Position numbers and translations under genes: made by a program. From Larus michahellis (lineage: Eukaryota; Chordata; Aves; Charadriiformes; Laridae), in NCBI RefSeq assembly GCF_964199755.1, contig NC_133897.1, positions 116,135,579 through 116,199,578 of the forward strand: 64,000 nt of DNA, written 5' to 3'. Position 1 is the first letter of the stretch. Each line of letters begins with the position of its first letter. The notes beneath the pieces are model-generated. The model was not told where the DNA came from, searched no databases, and was given only the letters and a program-made list of their open reading frames with translations. Shown piece after piece: positions 48,521-62,477 of this stretch.

Positions 48521-48948
48521 ATGATGTCTTTACCTTTCTACCAACGACACCATGAGCACTATGACCGTGCGTACCGCCATAAAGCACTGGAGTCCACTGT
48601 AAGCCAGTACCAAAAGGAAACAAAGAGCAAATCTGCTGTCTATGCTCAAGGATCTACAGCTTACGCTAGGGGCTCTGCAGCCTATCGCCATGCATCTGCA
48701 GCAAACCTCAGCCTCGACTCTTCAGCAGCATACAGTCATGGCTCTTCAGCCTATGACCTTGAGTCGGCAGCCTACAGCTATGGATCTACAGCCTACGATC
48801 ACTCTGCTGCACAAAGTAAAAGATCTGCTGCCTACAGTCTTGACTCTGAATCCCTCAGCAAGAGCTCAGCTGCCTACAGCCGTGGATCTGAATCAATCAA
48901 CAAGCTGGCTGCAGCCTACAGGCTGGGAGCCGAAGCCTACAGTCTTGG
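48521..48948 (+). CDS. MYOM1: Myomesin-1, first coding exon (N-terminal head with heptad repeats)
   Basis: MYOM1 is the M-band protein that crosslinks thick filaments in striated muscle; its N-terminal head binds the myosin rod. The exon begins after the acceptor TTTTTCAG at 48461, has 59 nt of 5' UTR, and opens with ATG ATG. The second ATG (48524) aligns with the usual MSLPFYQR start; I give the first because nothing shows it is skipped. Residues 2-30 (MSLPFYQRHHEHYDRAYRH...) match the family N-terminus. Residues about 38-143 are a tandem seven-residue repeat, consensus (G/S)-S-(A/T)-A-Y-S-x, with Tyr (or its replacement) at 41, 48, 55, 62, then 71, 78, 85, 92, then 105, 112, 119, 126, 133 and 140. 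The exon ends in phase 2 at CTTGG|GTAAGC. Confidence 0.95.
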
Positions 48949-49407
48949 GTAAGCAAATCTGTCTTTGAAACAATACTCCAAAACAATAATGTCCAAACAC
49001 CTCTCATTGAAATCAATGGCAAAACTCTCCTCCTCTTCCACAGAAATTGTCTCTGTAACTTGGTGTAAACGTATTTTCCAGTCTTGGTGTTTTCCTTTGG
49101 TTTTGGCAATGGGAAGGGCTGTGGTCAGCTCAGTTTGTTGGACTAATTCCTGTGTGGTGGTTGGATTGGCATAAGAAGAGCACTGGCAATGCTGATGTGG
49201 TTAAATGATGACATATTCATGCTCCAAATCCGTTAGGCACGAGCCACCCGTCCTTCCAAGTTGTTTAGCCATATTAGTACAGGTGAATTTAGTACTTTTG
49301 GTTTGAAGCTGGTTCATCTGGCCGGGTTGGAGCAGTAAAAGAACTTAGGGCTGTTCACACAAGTTGGAGCTGACATGTCCATATATCAATAAACATTTCT
49401 GCTTTGG

Positions 49408-49461
49408 CCTAAAGGTGATTCAAATTTTCAGATCACCTAAAGGTGATTGAAATTTTCACAC
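49408..49461. repeat. 28-bp tandem duplication
   Basis: CCTAAAGGTGATTCAAATTT and CCTAAAGGTGATTGAAATTT start 28 bp apart in a MYOM1 intron. Confidence 0.85.
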
Positions 49462-52400
49462 CGTGTATTGGTTGAAGCATACTATTTCCAAAGGAGGAAT
49501 ACCCTGAAGTGTTCATCTTGCACTTGAAGAGCAGCTATGCTTAGGTCCCATGTTTTTTGTTTAATTAAGATAATAAATATTGCTTAAGCAATCACATTAG
49601 CAGAATATTTTAGATATTGTAGCCTCACATTATTTGTATGTATCTCAGAGATTTACAGAAATTAGGGGAGTATTAAAGTAAGATTAGAGCAGCTGTTAGC
49701 AATAGAGGAACTGATCAACAAATTATAGCCCAAAACGTCTTCTCGCTGTTATATTAATATAAAATTTGGAGTGTTATTAGAACTGATCAAGACTTCTCCA
49801 TCAGAAAATTTAAATTTTGAAAACTGAATATCCTCCAAGGATTGTGGATAAAGATGGAATTTTGGTCAAAACCACTGAGGGGAAGACTACCTGTACCACA
49901 GTAAACTGTACCTTGTGATTCCAACCTTCACTTGGCTTTCAGGAAGTTTAGGGTCAAGTCTCTATTTGCCAGGGTCTGTTCAGGAATTTGAACCTCAGGC
50001 TGTTAGAGCCCAGATGAATGACTTTACTTGACTGTCTTGGGCTGGTTAACATCCAGTCTTTGTTGTTTAAACAATTTCACTGGTGCAAATAATTAACCAC
50101 TGAGTGGAAGGAGCAAGAAGCTCATTTATAATCTGCTGATGAAGGGAAGCAAACTGGAGATGCTGGGACTGAAGTTTATCTTTCCAGAGAGAGTTGGGTA
50201 GGGGAAGGTATTCCAGTTTCTGCAGTGATGCAACTGTGCCTACGTGCTGTTGCTGAACCATAACCCCAAGTCTCCTTCTTCTCAGAGAAAACATTCCTGT
50301 AAGAAATGGGAACGTTACTTGAAATTGCAAAAAATGATTGTAAAAAAAACACGCTTCTGAGTCCCAGTTACAAACACTTCAGTGACTCTGGTTTGTCAGA
50401 TGAGTTTCTTCTGAAACCTGTATATCCTCACCAAGAACTCTAAAAGTAATATTAAAGGAAATGGAATTGCTTAATTGGGAGAGAACTTAAAATATCTCCA
50501 TTTCCTGAGGTTTCGTTTGAGGTAAGAGCTTTTGTTTTAAAATAGTATATTTGGCGATACTGCCAAGCTACTCTGTAGTACAAGAGTTGCCAACAGATTG
50601 ATATATGATCCTGGTAATCAGAGATAAGAATGTCTCAGCTGTAACTTCTTTTTTTTTACTGTGATCCTGTCCTTGTGTTGGAGGTCTGAGAAACTCAGTG
50701 CTGCTATGTAAGACTAGGACTCAGGAGATTAGGGCTACGTGATTTAAATCTCTTGCACAAAATTTAGTTAATACATGAGAGAATACGGTTCTGAATTATA
50801 ATCTCAATATTTAACCTAATTTTATGGTTAATATGGCCTCTATATTGGTATTTAATTGTTTTTTGCAGCCCATTTTGCTGTAATTTGCAAGAAGTAAAAT
50901 AGAACAAATAATGCAACTGTATGATTAAACGTAGTGCCAATTTAAAGTAATTCTTTCCAAGTTTGTACTATCTTCCCCAGGTAGCCCAAAACACTTCAAA
51001 GGATAATGTGGAGACAAAAAGTGTTACTAAAATAAGTTGGGCAAATCAGAGAATTTCTGATTTCATCCTTATGAAAGGAATGGTGTAGCAAAAAAAAAAA
51101 AAAAAAAGAGAAGAAAAAAAAGAAAAAGAGTCTTCAAACACTTTCAGTTTTCAAAAAGTAGAAGAGGCCCTGAATGGAAATGCTGCATCTAAATGACCTA
51201 CAACAGTGGTGGTTGCTTGACACCTGAATGGACACACAGATCCAAATCCAGATAAAATTCTTCAGCTAACAATTGATTATTGCATATCACTGGGTTTTAA
51301 CATCAAACATATATTTATGTGTAATGGATATAGTTTCATGGATAAATCCCATTAAGCCCAACAGGAAAAGTATACTATTCAAATCTTTTACTCAGATCAC
51401 TTCTTATTTTTATCTAAAGTAGCTTCTGCTAAACTTTATTATACTTGCAAAATTTAAGTCTCATCCTTTTTTGTAGCCATCTTACAGAAGTGACAGTGTT
51501 GACGTGCAGTTAGTGCTATGTGAGGAATTTATCATGGGAAAACAGTGGAGAAGGACTAGGGACTAGGTAACCTGCAAGACCTTGAACTGAACCCAATTCT
51601 CTGACGTTGAAGCCTCGCTCAAGTGGAAAACATGCCCAGAGCATGGACATGGACAGCTTGAAGGAGATGCAGCTTGCTTTTCATGAGGACAAAACGGGTT
51701 GCCTTTGCAAGTGGGCTGTCCCTTCCCCGTATTTCAAGTCGTCTTCACACCATGACAGCTTGAAGAAGTAAAAGGAGAGAAATGAAAACTGGCAAAACCG
51801 AGAGCAAGTACGGAAGCTTGCAGCTTTGCTGGTTACAGTTTGCAAAAGCTGCAAAACCCTGGGCTCTTAAAAGAAAGCGAGCCTCACCGTGTAAAGGTTG
51901 CCACTTCCCACCCAGCCCTCTCTACCGGCTCGTGGGGACACCTCTAGCCAAACGCTGCTTCTTTGGCCTCCCCAGAGCCAGGAGGAGCGGGGTGTGCTGC
52001 TGCCTCCGAGGACCGGGCAGGATCTGTACAGACAAGGGGTGGCAGCTCTCTCCCAAAAGCTGTTGTTGTGGCCACCTGTTCTCTTCCCTGTCCCATCCTT
52101 GGAGGATGCTGACGTGGGCAGGTTGGCTTCTGTGGGAGAACATTCCCACGGCACCGCTCCATCCTTCATGTGCTTCTGAGAAGCTGTTGAGAGTGCTGGA
52201 TTAAACCCACCTACCTCTTTTTTTTGGAAGCTCAGTCATTCTATGGTTTGCCTTTGCTCAAACTTTCACTGCTTTTCCCTGTGTTATTTTCCTGGCCGGC
52301 AGCATCAGGTAATCCCGTTGTGTCACAGACTGGTTATTGGCCACCAAACGGGCCAGAGGCTTGCTTAGAGAGAAAACACAAGTCATTGCTGTGGTTCAGG

Positions 52401-54309
52401 CATTTGCATATATTTTAGTAGGGCAGAAGAAATAGCAAAGAAGACACGGCATAATTCAGGTGAACCAAGCAAAGAGAGGAGAGCTGCAGTACTAGCTTGC
52501 ACTTGATGAGGCTGCCAGACAGTAAGAGTGAACGCTGTTCTGAGCAATATTGCAGCCAGGATCAGGACACGGCTGAGTAAATAACGCCCTTTAAGAAACG
52601 AGAAGACTGTGATCTTGAGATCCCTACTGGCACCGCTCATCTGTTAGTCTATTATAGGTGAGGGTTAAGGAGGTGGCCTCCAAACGTCATAGCCAGGCAT
52701 GGAAATTGTTTTAATGAGGCCTGCTATGTGGAAACAATTCCCCTTTAAAAAAATTTGTTGTGGAAGCTGTGTTAGGGAACAGCGTGATTATTGCCAGCGA
52801 TATTGCCTGGGCCTGTGACAAATCTGCCAGCAACTTAAAATGAATATAGTCACCAGAGAGCACTTCTCATCTTTAGAGGCTGGCTTTAAAAAGCTGTCTT
52901 GTGAAAATTATTTTTTTTTTTTTTCTCTCCTGTAACTGGGTTTGCCAATCCACTCTCTCCTCTTTACCGTGGGTAAATTCAAACATTGCGTATTAGGAAA
53001 GAAGCAGCTGCTGGAAAGAAGGCCTGGAAAATGCCTCTTGGCTAATGGAGCTCCTCCAGCAGGTACAGCTATTGTGTATACCAAGTGCATCCCTGTCTGC
53101 TGTTGGAGTAAAGTGAGAGACGTAACAAAAACATGCTAAGGACAAGATACATGATTTTCTAGAGGTGTAAATGAGCTTACAGGTGCTTTTTCATGTGGGG
53201 GTGGATTATCTAAGGAACAGGGTATTGCGGTCCATAGGACACATTTCTACATCCACTGGGCACAGGGTCTCTTTGTGCAAGGTGGGAAACCTGTCCCCTC
53301 GGGCACAGAGACAAGGGCAGTGCCAACATACTGAATTATATTTGTATCTGAGAATAAGACATCAAAATAAAACCTCTGGTTGGGAGGTTGCAGAGGCCCT
53401 GCACAGTGTTGCTGTATTTAGTTCCCTTGTTGGGCTAGAGGGAAAAGCTAACAGTGGTTTTTACCTCTCTACAGAACAATACCCGTGCCTTTAGCATTTA
53501 CAGTCACCCAACTTCCAATTCAGTGGCTCTACTGAGAAACTAAGGAAATGCTGGCGTTGATATTTTAACATGCTGAAAAGCATCAAGAAATGAGGACACT
53601 AAGCTTGGGTCACCAAGCTTGATTGATAAGGCAGTACAGATAGTATCTGACCTGGAAAAAAACATACATACGCTAGCTGGGCATATCAAATGAGGCTGAA
53701 AGCTGTTAAAAGGTCATGGTACTGTTCCTCCCTGTGAAACTAGAGAGCACTGATACCCTGCTCCTTCCCCTCTGGGGAGATTCTGTTCCACATATCAGGT
53801 AAAAGGTTGGAACATTTTGAAATAAAGGACAAGATTTTAGAATCTGGTTCAAGAAAGCAGAGGCCTCCTTTGGGCTACCTAAATAACGGTTGTAGCAGGG
53901 TTTGGGTTTTGTGTTGCACAGGAAGAAATAGTAATAACAAAAAAGGAAAATAAAGGAGATAAACTTCATGATGGAAGTAGCAACCAGTTTGTTTTCCCAC
54001 GCAAAGATCTCAATTCGAATATACGTTTCTACTAGCTTCCATATATCTCTGCCTGAACAAAAGCAAACTATAGGAGGATTTGGAAAGGAGAAACATTTTC
54101 TACTGCTTAAAACTTATTCATCTCAGCTCTTGTTTTATGCAGTGCAATTTAAAAAAAAAAAAAAGAGATTTTGGAGTTGTTCTGAATACTTCCCTGAAAA
54201 CACCAGCTGGATGCTCTGATGTGGTCATGAAGCAATTAGAAATTTTGGAACAGCTGTGAGGGAAAGTGAAAATAAAACAGAAAGCATATTGTGTCAGCGT
54301 GTTAAGGTA

Positions 54310-54620
54310 TGCTCGTAGCTGAAATACTGGGTGCAGTTCTGATGATCTCATCTCAAAAAGTACAGTCTGAAACTAGAAAAGGGTCAGATATCAGCAAGGA
54401 TGGTAGAAGGAGGAGTGGAATACCTTCCATCTAGACAAGGTAAGACACTGGGGCTCTTACCTTGGGAAGGAGGCAAACGTGGGCATGTAATTTTAATGTA
54501 TACAACAGTGAAAGATGTGCAGAGAGTGAACAAGGAACGATTTTTCACTATTTCTCACACAGAGTGGCATGTAAGCACAAAAGAGATTATAAAGTTGCAG
54601 ATTAAAACAGGTTCAAAAGA
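54310..54620 (+). repeat. Decayed CR1/L3-type LINE fragment
   Basis: Order of blocks matches the ORF2 C-terminus of old CR1-clade elements: 'gaaatactgggtgcagttct' (YWVQF), later 'gggcatgtaattttaatgta' (GHVILMYTTVKDVQRV) and 'gaacgatttttcactatttc' (ERFFTIS). Heavily mutated; limits approximate. Confidence 0.45.
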
Positions 54621-57600
54621 AAGTGCCATTTTCATATATAAATTGTAAGCTCGCTGCTACAGCCAGGATGCAGCCTTTGGCTCAGGATGTACCTATGCAT
54701 TTGCTTGAAACCAGAAGGATTTACTGGGAGAAGTATTTCTCCACATAAGCTTTCTTTTTACCTGCTTTTAACCATTGCTGGAAGAAGAAATTGGTGTAAA
54801 AGCACCATTGGCATTATTCAATGAAACGCTTCTCACCGGGGTCCTGCTTGGCCCAGGTCAAGTTTTCAGAAGAGCAAACGACTGAAGTAAGTTGGTCGGA
54901 GTGTCGTGTTGGCAATCGGAGAACAGCAGGCAATTACAGGATCCACATAGATCCGTTATTCAGCTCACAATTACCATCTGTGAGCTGAACGCTCACATTG
55001 ATATCTGCATGCTCCCTCTTCTGTACCACTGCAAAGTATTGGGAACCAACCCTTGCTCTTAGAAGACAGCACAGCCACTCGCGTTGCAGCTGCCTCTTCC
55101 TGAGAAAAAAGAGGAGAGGGAAAGGCATCTAGAAAGGTGCTTATCTGGTCCTGAGCACATACACACAAGCGCCAACCAAAGGATACAATAACATGAAGGA
55201 TCCAGGAGCAGTAATCCAGAAAAGAATCAGGTGGCTGCAGTGAAAGGTGCCTCAATCAAGAGACATACAGTTTAGATAACTCGGAAGAGAGTGGGAATCA
55301 GCTGTGCACGTACAGTGTTTTTATCCTAGTCGTCATACCTCAATACAAGTCCCACAGGCAGAAAAAATGGAAGTGGAATACTCAACTTGAAACACTTGGA
55401 GTGTTTGATTAAAAAAAACAATCATCAAACAAACAGAACCTATAGCAATTTGTTCTTTCCTTTTAAAATAATTTTAGGGAGTTATAAGTGAAAGATGGGA
55501 CAAAACCCCCACGTGTAGGAAAGGCGTCAACGAAAGGCCTAGCAGAGAGTGATGGGAACTGCTATGTCTGCTCCCCATTAATTCCTTACATGAGTGTGTA
55601 ATCTGGACCTTAATTGAAAACTAAACTGACACAACAGCCAAATTCTACTTTAGGAACAAAGAGCAAGTCTGGATTTAACAGTGGTGAAAGTGCCTGAGAT
55701 GAAATTTTCACCGCATTTCATCTACTTTTATGAAAATAGAAACTTGTTGACATTTGAACTGAAGTTCAAATGATACTGTGATCCTTCTCGATCTAGAAAC
55801 CACCAGGAATCAAGTGTCCTCCTAAAGGGTTCAGCCTAAAGCCCCTAGGAAATCCGGTGTCAGTCAGGGTCAAGATTCCATGTTTGTCCCATTTTAAAAT
55901 AGGACAGGAATAAAAGTCACCTGCTAAGTAAAGAACTGCAGCTCCTCACAGACCATAGTTCATTTCTGAAAAAATAATTAAAATACTTTGCCTTTGATGT
56001 TTCTCACCATTTATTTGGCAACGAGTTCTCCCAATGCATTCGTGGTTGACCGTAGTGATTGCAGCACGCCTTTGCCCAACCCAAGAGCGAGGCCGTTGCA
56101 TGGCCTGCTTCACTCCATCTCTTCCCTTTTATTTTACTCTGCCTGGGCTGGTTCCAAGTATTTTGTACTGGGATTTCTGTCCCTCAAGCTGGATCCGCCG
56201 CTCTTGGACTCCCAGCCGGGCTGCCTTGGGCAGCGGCTGGCATCGGACCCCGGAGCAGAGAGCCTCTCTCTCTCTCCGGTAGACTCGGTCTGTGCCTTGG
56301 CTGACCCAGTGGCACCTGCCGTGGTAGACCCTCAGCCCCACTCCTGTGGTGTGTGCCACAGTTCCTCTCTGTCTCTGGGGTCTTTTTGCATGGAAACCAG
56401 GATAGAGGGGGAGGAGGAAGGAAGGAAAACTGGCACAAGCTTGTTTTTACACCCTGTACTGAGCATTTCTTGGCTGTGGTGCTGTAGGCATGGTGACGGT
56501 GGCTACAAAGTGGGCACCCAGGGAGCCCAGAGGAGAGGGCTGTCTCACTGCGATGCTGGGCAAGGCGAATGCAGTCGAATCTGGTGAGAAGGGGGCTAAG
56601 CAGAAAGGAAGTGAAACTCTTACTGATGATGCTGGGAGTGGCAGGGCAAAGAGGTGAGGGCTGGAAAGCAGATGTGGGAGGGGATGTGAAGTTCAGGCGA
56701 GGAACTAGATGGAGAAGGAGAAGGGTTGACTCTAAGAAAGCCATTAAGATAGCGAGAGAATGGGAGACTGATTGAACAGGGGATGGGGCAGGGAGAGAAC
56801 TCAGTCTGAGCAAAGGGATGGGCATAGATTATTAACATGTATTTTGGAATATATGGAATATATTTTTGCCCTCTTCCTGGCATGACTTGTGTTGGGGGCA
56901 CCTCTGGAGCTCGGTACTTTTGCAGGGCTGCTGCAGCCTAAGGAAAACATTAGCCCAAGTATGTATCTATAATATTACATTATACATGCATAACATACTC
57001 AGGGGCCCAGTGCCGGCATGAGCGTTGATGTTATGTGTCCAGCATGCTGCGTAGAGACACCAGTGTAAGCTACCCAGGGTATGGGAAGCAGGTTAGCCAT
57101 GTTAGTGCTACACGTCTGGGCTAATGAGCCTTGCTGAGAAACCACATGCCTTAATTCTGCCCCTGTATCTATGCACATAAGCGGTAAGCTTATGCTGTGT
57201 AGACAAATCTCCAGACCAGAAGCAGACTCATACATGATTTCCCCTGGCGATGTTGAGACAGAGATGAATAGACACTTTGGGGATTTATAAAAGGCTGACA
57301 GCTAATTAGGGTATTCCATAGATCTGGGAGTTAGAGATGTGTTGCATTGGGAAAGGAGGACAGAGGTATTTGGCGCTTTGTTAGCACTATTTGTAACCAT
57401 GTTAAAAATGAACCCAAAATGACTGCTTCAAATATCCTTCACGCTCTTCAGAATCCCTCCCAGGCTGGTGGGGAGGGGAAGCCTTCCCTTTGGTTTGCTC
57501 TTCTTTCTTCCCACTCATTCTCCATTTATCTGCGCTGTGTTAAATGCTGCTGCTTCACTCATCTCTCCGCTTTCGATGGATCGGGGTGGTGTAGGAGAGC

Positions 57601-58126
57601 AGTCAGAGTGGCAACACTGGCTACTGAGCAGTACGCTGCTGTACAATTTGTGTAGAGAGACTTAAATGCATTATGACTTTGAATATATTTGCACACCAGC
57701 ATTTTGGTTGGGGACCAGACAATTTCAGGGCTGTAAATTTTGGAAAAGTAGAGGTTATGAGTTCAGATACAATCTTCAGAATTACTCAGCAGTCTCAGTG
57801 ACTTCAGGATCTACCAGAACTAGGTATACAAACTCTCCAAGTCCCAAACCAAGAAGCTATTAAATGTGCATTGCTATCAGGTATATTGTTTATTCTCTCT
57901 ATTTAGATTTAATATCAAGGGGCATCAGTGTTATATTTGTAATGATGAGTTTGTCAAAAGTGCATTTAGTTATGTGTTTAATAACTCTGAAGCCATGGCT
58001 ATTAAAAATTCTATTTTATTGTTTATCAAGCAAAAGACAGCAAAAAATTTTAGTACTTTTATCTTATTTGGACTGTTTCTTAAGAGCTTTTTTGCCCTGA
58101 ATTTAACCATATTATTTTTATTTCAG

Positions 58127-58264
58127 ACTGAAAGATTCCAGTTTAATGATTGAAGATCAATCCTATAAGATGAGTCCCAAGGCAAAGAGAGCAAAACAGA
58201 ATTTGATATCTGAGGACAAAGAGAATGAAGCCATAGACTACTCAGTGCCCATATTCACAGGACG
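58127..58264 (+). CDS. MYOM1: Myomesin-1, second coding exon
   Basis: 138-nt exon between TATTTCAG and CG|GTATGT. Its first base completes Gly143 from the previous exon, and it then encodes LKDSSLMIEDQSYKMSPKAK to DYSVPIFTG plus two bases of an Arg codon (phase 2 to phase 2). The SPKAKRAK basic stretch and the DYSVPIF(T/S)GR end are the parts I recognise from vertebrate MYOM1. It belongs to the unique N-terminal region before the Ig domains. The first in-frame ATG lies inside the exon, so the exon is defined by splice sites and phase, not by a start codon. Confidence 0.93.
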
Positions 58265-61200
58265 GTATGTCCATTTTGCTTTCGTTTGGTATCTTATTTC
58301 TGACATTTTATTAACAAATTATAAAATAACAAATACATTAATAATTTTTTACACTCATGGATCTCAAGGTGATTGTTTGCTTTTCACATGAGTGATAAAA
58401 AGACAAAGAGAAGTAAACTGACTGGCAGAAAATCAGACATTGAGCATCTAGAGCCAGCACAAATGAACCTAGGTGTCTGGACTTTGTTTTGAACATGTCA
58501 CAGGGGCTGCTTTCTACGAAATCAAGATATAATTATAACCCTGTTTACTGGGAACCAGACGAACATGTTGTCCACATTATTTATCTTATTCTTTTGGTTT
58601 GAAGACTTGTTCTGTGATTCAGTGTCTTGTACCAAGCATTAAACATAGAAACAATGAAATGATGTGCTAAAGTTTTGTCCTGGCCCAGGGAAAACTTGGC
58701 ATGAAACCAAATACTTTCTCAAATCACCATAATGATTCACACTGATCTCACGTGTTGGTGGTATTTATGGCATGGTTACTCCTGATGTAATGCGTCTTAC
58801 TGCAGCAGTGTCCTCAGTAAAGCTGAATGTGAACTTTATGTGGAAGCCAGAACCAACACGAGCAAGGAGGCTCACCTGCCCTTTTCGGGGTATGGCGCAC
58901 AGATTTTATCAGGAGTCTCCGACAGTTCGAGCACAGTCATTTGCTCAGATTAATAAATACCGGGGTGTGCTGTGGAAAACTGGTTCCTGATTGGAGGCCA
59001 GGAGAAAAATTTCTTGCCCACCTGCAGTAGAACAGAAACCTTCCTTCAACTGGTCTTTCTTCTGCAGTACAGCTTTTTTCATGGGGCGCTTACAAGCTGT
59101 TTCCAGGAGCCAGTGCTTTTCTGTCTACTGCTAAACCAACATCCAACGTCACTTCTGCTTTGTGTCCAAACTTGTGCTTTCATGTGAAACTGACTTCCAT
59201 CTTGCCAGTGGGAGATTTATTGCTTTGGCCTTTTGAGTGGTTTTGATGCTTTTGTGATGAGACCAGCAGTTTTGGCTTTTATTAATTCCCTCCCACTATC
59301 CTGGAGTATTTTTTTTCTCACCCCTTGTACATTTCTTTGTCAGATTCACGGCTCTTTGATCCATCCAACATTCAGAAGCACACACTGTTGCATTTTTAAA
59401 TCATTTCTTCAGCGTTTCAGCTATGTCTTCTGTGACAGAAATACATAAATATGTCTCACGAAACTTGCGGTAACACATTTTCAAGGCTTCTCACTACCTT
59501 TGCACTTCACCCCAACGTTTCTGCTTACGTAGCAGTAGATTTGCAGTTTACCATCATTGGTCTCCCATGCCCTCAAACACAAATATCCTCCCTTTTCTTT
59601 GTGCCTAAGTCCACAAAAGTAAAATTTATAGTGTTGGTCAATAGCTGAAAATCATGACTGGTGGCTAGTGCTCCTGGATGATGATCTTAGCTTTTTTACA
59701 GACAGGCCCCTGTGATCTTAACACGGCATGTTAACATCTTAACAAATCTTAACAAAAAATCTTTTTTTATTTTCCTTTTTTTTTGTGTAAAATGAATACA
59801 GTAATATCTAACTCAGTGTGAGGGTGTGTAGCTTCATTTGTTTGTGTCTATGCAGTACGTTGGCATCCTACATTAAAAGATACTGTTGGATTCTTACATC
59901 ATTCTTACCATTCTTCTTATTATTATTGTTGTTGGTATCGATCTTACTTTTTGCACATGGCAACTCAGGAAGTTGTGTGTGCTTTTGTACCACTGAAATG
60001 ACCCAAATAATTTTCTTTTTAGTTAGTTAAAGAATATAAAGAGGGCATATGATGTTTGTTAGGGTGCCCAACTCAACATGGCATGAAATGGTTGGGGTAT
60101 CTGTTTTAGGCTGTTTTTCTGTTGGCATCATGTTCATGACCGCATGCCAAGACTGCGGAAGTTGCATGCCACATTCCTGTCAGATATTTATTTTTGTTTG
60201 AAAGATAACAGCTGAAGCCCATTGAAGCATGTGCATGTTACGTGTCATTCCCAAATTCCCCTGTGAAACTGATGTGTTGTTTCCCATGGGCAGATAGCTT
60301 TTACAAGGAATAGTTATTTATAAAGGTCAGCTCTCTGTGGGTTCATCGGAGCTGTTGCCCGTGCTGCTGGACGACCTTCAGCGCCGTGTCACCGTTTCCA
60401 TTATTTGGTTCTACTTCAGAGCCCTCAGGTTCTGCTGTAAAAAAGCTCAGGTTATTCACTTCACAACTGTTCCTCTTAAACGCCTAGCCTAATCCTTGCA
60501 AGATAAAATTAAGGACAGCCAGACAGTATTCTAGACAATAAAATACCACTTGATTTAATGCCATAGGTACTAAAGATACTGGATGTGGCTCGTGGAACTA
60601 TTTGCAACCACTAATAAGCCTATGCCAAAGGACTGCAGATGGCAGATACCCTCTAAATAATATTTTGTGTGTGCCATTTGGGGTTTGATCCTGGTGTTTC
60701 TGTTTGAAAAGTGTTTTCTACTAAAACCCCTGAGACTTGACTGCAGAATCAATTCTCAAATGGTACCGCATGCTGTTTCTGATGCATTCATCATTGCAAG
60801 GAACATGTTTCTCTTTGATCTGTGAAGATTATAACAGGAAGAAATTATTAGCAAATCTAAATATTTAATACTGTTGATCAAAAGCACCTGGGGACCACTA
60901 CTGCAGATGACTAGGCTGAGTCCTAGATTAGTCTGAGGATATTCATCAGCTCCCAGAAGATGCTTTATGCCTTGAGGAGTGGGTCCGTACTGTGAAGTTG
61001 CTGAGATCTTAACTACTGTAATTAAGGAGGAAATAATGTCAGTTGCCTTTGCAGAAAAATGCCACTGATTCATTTAAACTGAATGTAGATAGCTAAATTC
61101 ATATTCATTACACTGAGTTTTCCACATCGTCTTTAGAAATCTATGCCATATCTCTGCAGCTTCGGATGATATCTGGGGGGGGAGCTGATGTGCCTAAGTG

Positions 61201-62477
61201 AAGGGGATCAATCATCCCGCTAGTACTTTTAAGGATCACCCCATTAAAGCAGCCTGAAATACAGAAAGTTCAAGGTAGAGTTTGAACACGAGGGAGGTCA
61301 AAGCTCTATGCTGTTAAGTAAGTTTTTTACTCTTTTAAGCAGTTTTTATGCGTAATTAAGTTTACAGCACTTTCCATGGCGTGGCTGTCTTGCGTCTCGC
61401 CAAACTGAGTTCATAGCCCAAAGATAAGGGGCTGGACAGTTAAGTATGGGCTTGAATCCAAATTTTCTTGAGTGCTGAGATGTGCTGTCAAATGCATAAT
61501 ATTAGCAATCTTAAAGAAAACAGAAAAAATCGTTCTTCCAAATATTTTTGCTTTGTAGCAGTAGTAAGCGTTTTATGATAAAATAGCGAGGCTGTGCTTG
61601 ATTGAGTGCACTCTGGAAATAAACAGAGGCTGCTTTCTCTATAGTGCTTGCATGATGGCACTTAACGAGGACTTAAACAGGACCTCTTTTCATTGTGCCA
61701 TCTACTGTTACCCTGAAGTAACTAAACTCAGCAGGAGGGTATTAACGCTTCTCCTTACGTCCGGGAACCCTCATTGTATACGCACTACTATAGCAGCTAT
61801 AGCTTCCTGGCAGTGCTAAAACAATGTGGCTGCAATGGTACTTCCACATGTGCATATGGAAACAGGATCGGACCCATTGAGAGTAACCGTTCTTTGCATC
61901 TCGCCTCTGTGGAAAGCCAGAGGAGGACGCTTCAAGAAAATCCTTAATCACCTTCTTGAAAACATCTGGAAGGACAGTCACCCTGCAAACATTACAGGAT
62001 TGAATTTTCTAGGAACAAAGAGAACTTTTTGTGATATACAGAAATGTGGGGGGTTTGTATAAATCACAAATGAGGACATTGTTATACAGTTACAATTATC
62101 TCCTGCCCCTTTGGTAGTGTTATTATGACTGCTGCAGCCCCAAGTCAATAGCTGAAGATCTGTGGGTATGCCTTACAGTAATCTTTATAGCGACAGAGAT
62201 ATAAAAACCACAGCAGGTCAATGGTTAAACTGAAAATGTGCATGGCATAGTTATACAGAGAGGCATTGAAAACGGCCACAACTTTAGACAGTGAAATACT
62301 CAGTCATTTTGCAGTACCCTTCCATATTTCTGCTTTAAATACATCTGAGACTGTTATAGCAGAAATACATTATGAAAGACTGTTGGCCACTGTAGTTGGC
62401 TAATTTGGTAGAAAGTATAAATGGAATATGTACTCAGCATTTTCCAATGGGATTCTGCTTTTTAAAAATTCTTTCAG
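58265..62477 (+). other. MYOM1: MYOM1 intron between second and third coding exons
   Basis: 4.2 kb, AT-rich, with no CR1 and no further exon recognised. It includes a T-rich stretch near 59755-59785. Confidence 0.8.

Larger units (their letters stand above)
48949..58126 (+). other. MYOM1: MYOM1 intron between first and second coding exons
   Basis: 9.2 kb. It contains an A-rich tract (51090-51130), a T-run (52910-52925), a probable old CR1 fragment (54310-54620) and a GC-richer part (56040-56560) with overlapping open frames of about 200 residues on both strands that I judge accidental. No further exon was recognised. Confidence 0.8.

Noticed and set aside
51782-52204. 140-residue open frame in a MYOM1 intron
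   Set aside because: Several frames on both strands are open across the same stretch and none resembles a known protein.
55988-56825. Overlapping open frames of 199 (plus) and 213 (minus) residues in a MYOM1 intron
   Set aside because: Low-complexity Ser/Leu/Pro-rich translations on both strands of a GC-richer stretch, with no recognisable domain, no promoter and no splice context. Most likely chance.
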